NCBI GenBank assembly: GCA_013298485.1
Contig: JAAFHS010000050.1
Coordinates: 1-9,885 of the forward strand
DNA: 9,885 nucleotides
Source of the DNA: Rhodobacterales bacterium
GTDB lineage: Bacteria > Pseudomonadota > Alphaproteobacteria > Rhodobacterales > Rhodobacteraceae
Direction of reading: 5' to 3'
Shown here: piece after piece, positions 6,788-9,885 of the stretch
Layout of the letters: each line of letters starts with the position of its first letter
Numbering within the stretch: position 1 is the first letter of the stretch
The notes under the pieces: generated by a model
Told to the model about the DNA's origin: nothing
What the model saw: only the letters and a program-made list of their open reading frames with translations
The model's database searches: none
Made by a program: the position numbers and the translations under genes

Positions 6788-8138
6788 ATGTCTGCGGCGT
6801 TGCAGCATCGAGAACCTGCCGGACCGTTGCGGCATAGAATGCCAGCAGTTCAGGCTTCAGGACGCGCAGGTCTTTGTCCAGAATACCGCGCCCGACCAAT
6901 GGGTTCAGCCCTTCGTTCACCGCATGAACAAGGCCCTGCGGCGGCAATTTCAACACTGCACCCTGCAGGGTCAACCTCTCGGCCATGCCGCCTGCCATGG
7001 CCAGAAGCCCTTCGCGCGTCGCCCCGGCACAGACAGCAGCCGCCACCAACGGCACCGGCAGAATCGGAACAACCCGGGTGATGTCAGCCATCAGTTGCAT
7101 CCCCAGCGCCTCAACCGGATCAGGCCGCCCCTCGGTCAGAAACGCACGCAGGGATATCGGCGGGCCGAAACCGACGGCCGCCGTCCCGAAGCCCTTGAAT
7201 GTGCCCCGCAACCGGCCCCACAGGATGCCGAGCGCGGATTTCAGGATGGTCATGGGCCGCGCCCGAAACGTACGGGTGCCTTCAATCGCCGCCGCCGTCA
7301 GCACCCGGTCTTCCAGCACGCGGTCATAAGACAGCCCGACGGGTACGAACACGACATCCGCGTCACCCGTACCGAAACCGGCAACGATGTAGGACAGCAG
7401 CCCCATTTTCGCAGGCCCCACGCGGCCATCCAGCGACAGCCCGCCTTCGGGGAAAATCGCCTGCGTCACGCCATCATCCGTAGCCATCTGCACATAGCGC
7501 GCCATCACCCGCCGATAGAGCGCATTGCGTGATTTGCGGCGGACGAAATAAGCCCCCATGCTGCGGATCATCACGCTGAGCGGCCAGATACGCGCCCATT
7601 CACCCACAGCATAGGAAATCGCAGACCGGTTCGCCACCAGCCAGGTCACCAGCACATAATCCATGTTGCTGCGGTGGTTCATCACAAAGATCACGGTCGC
7701 CTTGGGGTCGATATGCGCAAGGGCCGCATCCACCTTGCCGACACGCACGCGGTAAAGCATGCGGGTGAACCGCTTGGCGGCACCTGTGGCAAAACCAAAA
7801 TAGAGATAGGCCGAAAAAGAGGGCACGATTTCACGTGCGTAACCCCTGGCCTCGGCAAAGGCGACCTCGGGCGGGATGCCTGTTTCGGCCGCATGTTCGG
7901 TAACTGCCTCCAGCACCATGCGGTCATAGGTCAGGCGCGAGATCATGTCCTGCCGTGCTGCCAGCTTGAATGGCTGGATCTTCCGTTCCAGCCGGGTGTT
8001 CACCTGGGCTACGATCTTTTCCATCCGGCGGCGGAAAAACCAGCGCACCGATGGCACCAACACCTTGTCAAGTGCAGCAATCCCCGCAAACGCAAGGATC
8101 AGGACCAGAAGCCACCAGGGAAGCGTCACCGTCGTCAT
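6786..8138 (-). CDS. PlsB/PlsC-like glycerolipid acyltransferase, membrane-anchored
   Basis: A 450-residue acyltransferase expected to acylate glycerol-3-phosphate or lysophosphatidic acid in membrane lipid synthesis. One N-terminal membrane segment (about 8-30, rich in L, V, I and A) is followed by a basic stretch RWFFRRR. The LPLAT motifs are all present: motif I NHRSNMDY with the catalytic H155-x4-D160, motif II GAYFVRR (195-201), motif III FPEGGLSLDG (229-238) and motif IV VPVGLSYDRV (266-275). The sequence HRSNMDY and EGGLS is more like PlsB/DHAP acyltransferases than ordinary PlsC (about 250 residues), and the protein is much longer than PlsC. Databases usually label such proteins 1-acyl-sn-glycerol-3-phosphate acyltransferase; the true acceptor is unclear. 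Its stop lies within 26 bases of the candidate ccr -35. It starts 39 bases after the stop of the small secreted protein upstream, so they may be co-transcribed. Confidence 0.88.
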   Translation of the reverse strand: MTTVTLPWWLLVLILAFAGIAALDKVLVPSVRWFFRRRMEKIVAQVNTRLERKIQPFKLAARQDMISRLTYDRMVLEAVTEHAAETGIPPEVAFAEARGYAREIVPSFSAYLYFGFATGAAKRFTRMLYRVRVGKVDAALAHIDPKATVIFVMNHRSNMDYVLVTWLVANRSAISYAVGEWARIWPLSVMIRSMGAYFVRRKSRNALYRRVMARYVQMATDDGVTQAIFPEGGLSLDGRVGPAKMGLLSYIVAGFGTGDADVVFVPVGLSYDRVLEDRVLTAAAIEGTRTFRARPMTILKSALGILWGRLRGTFKGFGTAAVGFGPPISLRAFLTEGRPDPVEALGMQLMADITRVVPILPVPLVAAAVCAGATREGLLAMAGGMAERLTLQGAVLKLPPQGLVHAVNEGLNPLVGRGILDKDLRVLKPELLAFYAATVRQVLDAATPQT

Positions 8139-8177
8139 GGTGACAGGCTTCCCCGGTATGCCGTGTTCTGTAAAGCG

Positions 8178-8504
8178 TCAGTTATACGTGAAGGTCGAGA
8201 TTTCGCAGATGTTGACGCCTTCCTTGATCAACTGATCACCATCATCAAAGACGGCAAGAAAGTCGAACATACAGTAGCCGGTGCCATCATTGAAGTTGAT
8301 CTGCACCGATGAACCCGACGGCAGAACATCTTGACCAAGGATGTCTTCCTGCCAGGAATTCGTGCCGGTGTTCGACCCGAAGAAGTTCACGATCGTATAA
8401 CCCGTGTTGTTGATGATGGTTACACGACGATCCAATGCTGCGGCCGGAAGCGCCGCTGCAATGCTCAGCACTGCGGCCAATGCTGCTTTCTTGAAATGAA
8501 ACAT
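8178..8504 (-). CDS. Small secreted protein, tandem paralog A (unknown function)
   Basis: A 108-residue exported protein. The signal peptide has a KK n-region, a hydrophobic core and an AAA cleavage site after residue 23, leaving 85 residues. The mature part begins LDRRVTIINNTGYTI and looks all-beta, with a G-S-N-x-G-T segment, W51, ED(I)LGQDVL, a GYCMFDF strand and a VNICE strand. Its only two cysteines, 78 and 100, are shared with the neighbouring paralog and probably form one disulfide. No catalytic motif is visible. Hand alignment gives about 51 of 85 identical positions with paralog B. From memory, similar short alphaproteobacterial proteins are sometimes labelled argininosuccinate lyase in databases; nothing here supports that. 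The ATG at 8504 has AAAGG 7 bases upstream. Coding GC is about 50 percent by hand count, well below pyrD. The name-free description is safest. Confidence 0.87.
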   Translation of the reverse strand: MFHFKKAALAAVLSIAAALPAAALDRRVTIINNTGYTIVNFFGSNTGTNSWQEDILGQDVLPSGSSVQINFNDGTGYCMFDFLAVFDDGDQLIKEGVNICEISTFTYN

Positions 8505-8527
8505 GACTTAACCTTTCGTCCGAATAC

Positions 8528-8543
8528 GCCGCCCAAACGCGGC
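8528..8543. repeat. Hairpin in leader of secreted paralog A
   Basis: GCCGC and GCGGC pair around CCAAAC, 24 to 39 bases upstream of the paralog A start. It has no T-run and faces into the gene, so it is more likely a leader hairpin or protein site than a terminator. Confidence 0.3.
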
Positions 8544-8613
8544 ATAAAACATGAAAGACATCGTTTTTTGCGTTTTTCAACGAAAATAAGAGGCAGGTAT
8601 GGATTATCTTACG

Positions 8614-8632
8614 GCGGCCAAGAAAGGGCCGC
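8614..8632 (-). terminator. GC-rich hairpin after secreted paralog B
   Basis: GCGGCC and GGCCGC pair around a 7-base loop, starting 22 bases after the paralog B stop at 8654 on the minus strand. No U-tract follows, so termination would be partial or Rho-assisted. It may protect the 3' end and let the two paralogs differ in expression. Confidence 0.4.
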
Positions 8633-8653
8633 ACAGCTGCGTCTAATGCTATT

Positions 8654-8983
8654 TCAGGGGTTTACTGTGAAGGTTGCAACCTCGCAGACATTCACGTCTT
8701 TTTTGACGATCTCGGTCCCATCATCGAAAATCGCGCGGAAATCAAAACGGCAGTATCCGGTCGTGTCATCAAAGTTCACGACGACCGACGCCCCATTCGC
8801 CAGCACGTCACTGGCCAGCAGATCCTCTTCCCAGAATGTCGTGCCGACATTTGATCCATAGAAGTAGCTGATGGTGATGCCGGAGTTGTTCACGATTGTC
8901 ACCTTGCGGTCCAGTGCCGCCGCCGGGCCCGCCACAACCAGACCAAGAGCTGCCGCAACGGCCAGATGTCCCCAAAATGTCAT
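8654..8983 (-). CDS. Small secreted protein, tandem paralog B (unknown function)
   Basis: A 109-residue exported protein, paralogous to the next gene downstream. A signal peptide ends in PAAA at residue 23 and the mature part begins LDRKVTIVNNSGITI. W51-equivalent, EEDLL-x-x-DVL, GYCRFDF and VNVCE align without gaps to paralog A, including Cys78 and Cys100, so the fold and the presumed disulfide are shared. I chose ATG 8983 because GGAG lies 7 bases upstream. A TTG at 8998 in the same frame would add MRSRD and give the signal peptide the positive n-region it otherwise lacks, so that start cannot be excluded. It is the first gene of a same-strand run (paralog B, paralog A, acyltransferase, ccr) and is divergent from ecm. 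GC is about 55 percent. No function is recognised. Confidence 0.85.
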   Translation of the reverse strand: MTFWGHLAVAAALGLVVAGPAAALDRKVTIVNNSGITISYFYGSNVGTTFWEEDLLASDVLANGASVVVNFDDTTGYCRFDFRAIFDDGTEIVKKDVNVCEVATFTVNP

Positions 8984-9001
8984 GTCACGACTCCGCAAAT
9001 C

Positions 9002-9016
9002 TCACACTAACTGTGA
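9002..9016. promoter_or_regulatory. TCACA-N5-TGTGA dyad upstream of secreted paralog B
   Basis: A perfect 5-bp inverted repeat with a CTAAC centre, 19 to 33 bases upstream of the paralog B ATG. The half-sites are in the opposite order to a CRP site (TGTGA-N6-TCACA), so no known regulator is assigned. It could overlap the promoter or the leader of paralog B. Confidence 0.3.
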
Positions 9017-9070
9017 CAGCTAGCCATCCTCGGTGTCGAAACACAACAGGTTTTGTGCCACGCCGGCTCA

Positions 9071-9085
9071 CGCTGCGATGCAGCG
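9071..9085. promoter_or_regulatory. CGCTGC-GAT-GCAGCG dyad upstream of ecm
   Basis: A perfect 6-bp GC-rich inverted repeat with a 3-base centre, ending 2 bases before the candidate ecm -35 TTGACA. Its position is right for an activator or repressor of ecm. It may be a hairpin in the divergent paralog B transcript if that starts far upstream. Confidence 0.35.
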
Positions 9086-9087
9086 AA

Positions 9088-9116
9088 TTGACATGGTTAT
9101 AAAATTTCTTCATCTT
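9088..9116 (+). promoter_or_regulatory. Candidate promoter of ecm
   Basis: A consensus -35 TTGACA (9088-9093) is followed after 17 bases by CATCTT (9111-9116), a poor -10 match. Transcription would start near 9123, about 40 bases before the ecm GTG. Alphaproteobacterial promoters often have a good -35 and a weak -10, which fits, but the call rests mostly on the -35. Confidence 0.35.
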
Positions 9117-9125
9117 CCGTAACAT

Positions 9126-9140
9126 CGCAATTTAGTTGCG
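9126..9140. promoter_or_regulatory. CGCAA-N5-TTGCG dyad in ecm leader
   Basis: A perfect 5-bp inverted repeat around TTTAG, close to the expected ecm transcription start. A GTAAC core like those before ccr sits just upstream (9119-9123). It could be an operator; the half-sites share GCAA/TTGC with propionyl-CoA/acetyl-CoA pathway regulator sites as I recall them, but the match is too short to name a regulator. Confidence 0.3.
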
Positions 9141-9162
9141 TATCAGATTCGTCGAGGCTGCA

Positions 9163-9885
9163 GTGACCCAGAAAGACGCCCCCTGGCTTTTCCGCACCTA
9201 TGCCGGCCATTCGACGGCTGCCGCATCGAACGTGCTGTATCGCGGCAATCTGGCCAAGGGGCAGACGGGCCTGTCCGTCGCCTTCGATCTGCCAACGCAA
9301 ACGGGGTATGACAGCGACCACCAGCTGGCCCGCGGCGAGGTCGGCAAGGTCGGCGTTCCGGTGGCGCATCTGGGCGACATGCGCAGCCTGTTTGCCGATA
9401 TCCCGCTGGAGCAGATGAACACATCCATGACGATCAACGCGACGGCCCCCTGGCTGCTGGCGCTGTATATCGCCGTGGCCGAAGAACAGGGTGCGGATAT
9501 CGCGGCCCTGCAGGGCACGGTGCAGAACGACATCATCAAGGAATATCTGTCGCGCGGGACCTACATCGCACCACCCGCAGCATCCTTGCGGATGATCACG
9601 GATGTCGCGGCCTACACGCAGGCGCAGCTGCCGAAGTGGAACCCGATGAACATCTGCTCCTACCACCTGCAAGAGGCGGGGGCGACGCCAGAGCAGGAGC
9701 TGGCCTTTGCGCTGGCCACCGCCTGCGCTGTGCTGGATGATCTGAAAGGAAAAGTCTCGGCGGCAGATTTTCCGAATATGGTCGGCAGAATATCGTTTTT
9801 TGTCAACGCAGGCATCCGGTTCGTGACCGAGCTGTGCAAGATGCGCGCCTTTGTCGACCTGTGGGATGAGATCTGCCTCGCACGC
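9163..9885 (+). CDS. ecm: Ethylmalonyl-CoA mutase, N-terminal part (cut by window edge)
   Basis: Adenosylcobalamin-dependent conversion of (2R)-ethylmalonyl-CoA to (2S)-methylsuccinyl-CoA, the step after Ccr and the epimerase in the ethylmalonyl-CoA pathway. The 241 codons present are the start of the substrate-binding barrel of a mutase of roughly 650 residues; the cobalamin domain lies beyond the window. Motifs seen are RTYAGHSTA (from residue 11), FDLPTQTGYDSDH (ending at 53), NTSMTINATAPW (86-97), LQGTVQNDIIKEYLSRGTYI (116-135), SLRMITD and CSYHLQEAGAT (165-175). HSTA and LPTQTGYDSDH are typical of the Ecm/MeaA group rather than methylmalonyl-CoA mutase, and ccr nearby supports the call. 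The GTG at 9163 is chosen because GAGG lies 5 bases upstream and the N-terminus TQKDAPWLFRTYAGHS matches the family. It is divergent from secreted paralog B. Confidence 0.95.
   Translation, partial: MTQKDAPWLFRTYAGHSTAAASNVLYRGNLAKGQTGLSVAFDLPTQTGYDSDHQLARGEVGKVGVPVAHLGDMRSLFADIPLEQMNTSMTINATAPWLLALYIAVAEEQGADIAALQGTVQNDIIKEYLSRGTYIAPPAASLRMITDVAAYTQAQLPKWNPMNICSYHLQEAGATPEQELAFALATACAVLDDLKGKVSAADFPNMVGRISFFVNAGIRFVTELCKMRAFVDLWDEICLAR

Noticed and set aside
5351..7081. A 576-codon open frame on the plus strand, antisense to ccr
   Set aside because: It covers the complete ccr gene, its promoter region and the acyltransferase end, has Arg/His-rich shadow composition and no recognisable domain. 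It is a by-product of GC-rich codons on the other strand.
8178..8983. Toxin-antitoxin or immunity pair
   Set aside because: Both small proteins have signal peptides and are homologous to each other, unlike a toxin and its antidote; neither has a DNA-binding or RNase motif.
9002..9016. CRP site
   Set aside because: The half-sites TCACA and TGTGA are in reversed order and 5 bases apart, which is not the CRP arrangement.
9040..9162. Cobalamin riboswitch before B12-dependent ecm
   Set aside because: The stretch TTGTGCCACGCC recalls part of a B12 box, but the conserved GCCACTG core and the surrounding helices are not visible and the leader is too short.

Overview
The window looks like chromosomal DNA from a GC-rich alphaproteobacterium, most likely Rhodobacteraceae (Roseobacter/Rhodobacter relatives). 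The basis is the sequence character of crotonyl-CoA carboxylase/reductase (ccr) and ethylmalonyl-CoA mutase (ecm), the hallmark enzymes of the ethylmalonyl-CoA pathway, plus the DUF952-pyrD pair. I see no mobile element, CRISPR array, tRNA or rRNA. Genes are tightly packed and no stretch over 300 bases lacks a gene.

Left part (1-2959): a secreted 5'-nucleotidase/metallophosphatase is encoded on the minus strand and runs off the left edge. Diverging from it is a two-gene plus-strand operon, a small DUF952 protein and quinone-dependent dihydroorotate dehydrogenase (pyrD), joined by a 4-base GTGA overlap. An AT-rich gap (2960-3093) with two perfect dyads separates pyrD from the next, convergent genes.

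Middle (3094-5390): on the minus strand a RecD/UvrD-like ATP-dependent helicase is followed after 25 bases by a stand-alone Lrp/AsnC ligand-binding (RAM) domain protein with no DNA-binding domain. Diverging from the helicase is a GFA-type zinc protein on the plus strand.

Right part (5387-9885): ccr on the minus strand overlaps the GFA gene tail to tail in a shared TTAA. Upstream of ccr, on the same strand, lie a PlsB/PlsC-like acyltransferase and two tandem paralogous small secreted proteins of unknown function. The start of ecm is on the plus strand, divergent from the secreted proteins and cut by the right edge. Ccr (crotonyl-CoA + CO2 + NADPH to ethylmalonyl-CoA) and Ecm (ethylmalonyl-CoA to methylsuccinyl-CoA, B12-dependent) act in the same acetyl-CoA assimilation route.

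The points most worth a second look are the paired secreted proteins between ccr and ecm, the ccr control region (a palindrome inside a sigma70-like spacer and three GTWAC cores), and the dyad-rich ecm upstream region.
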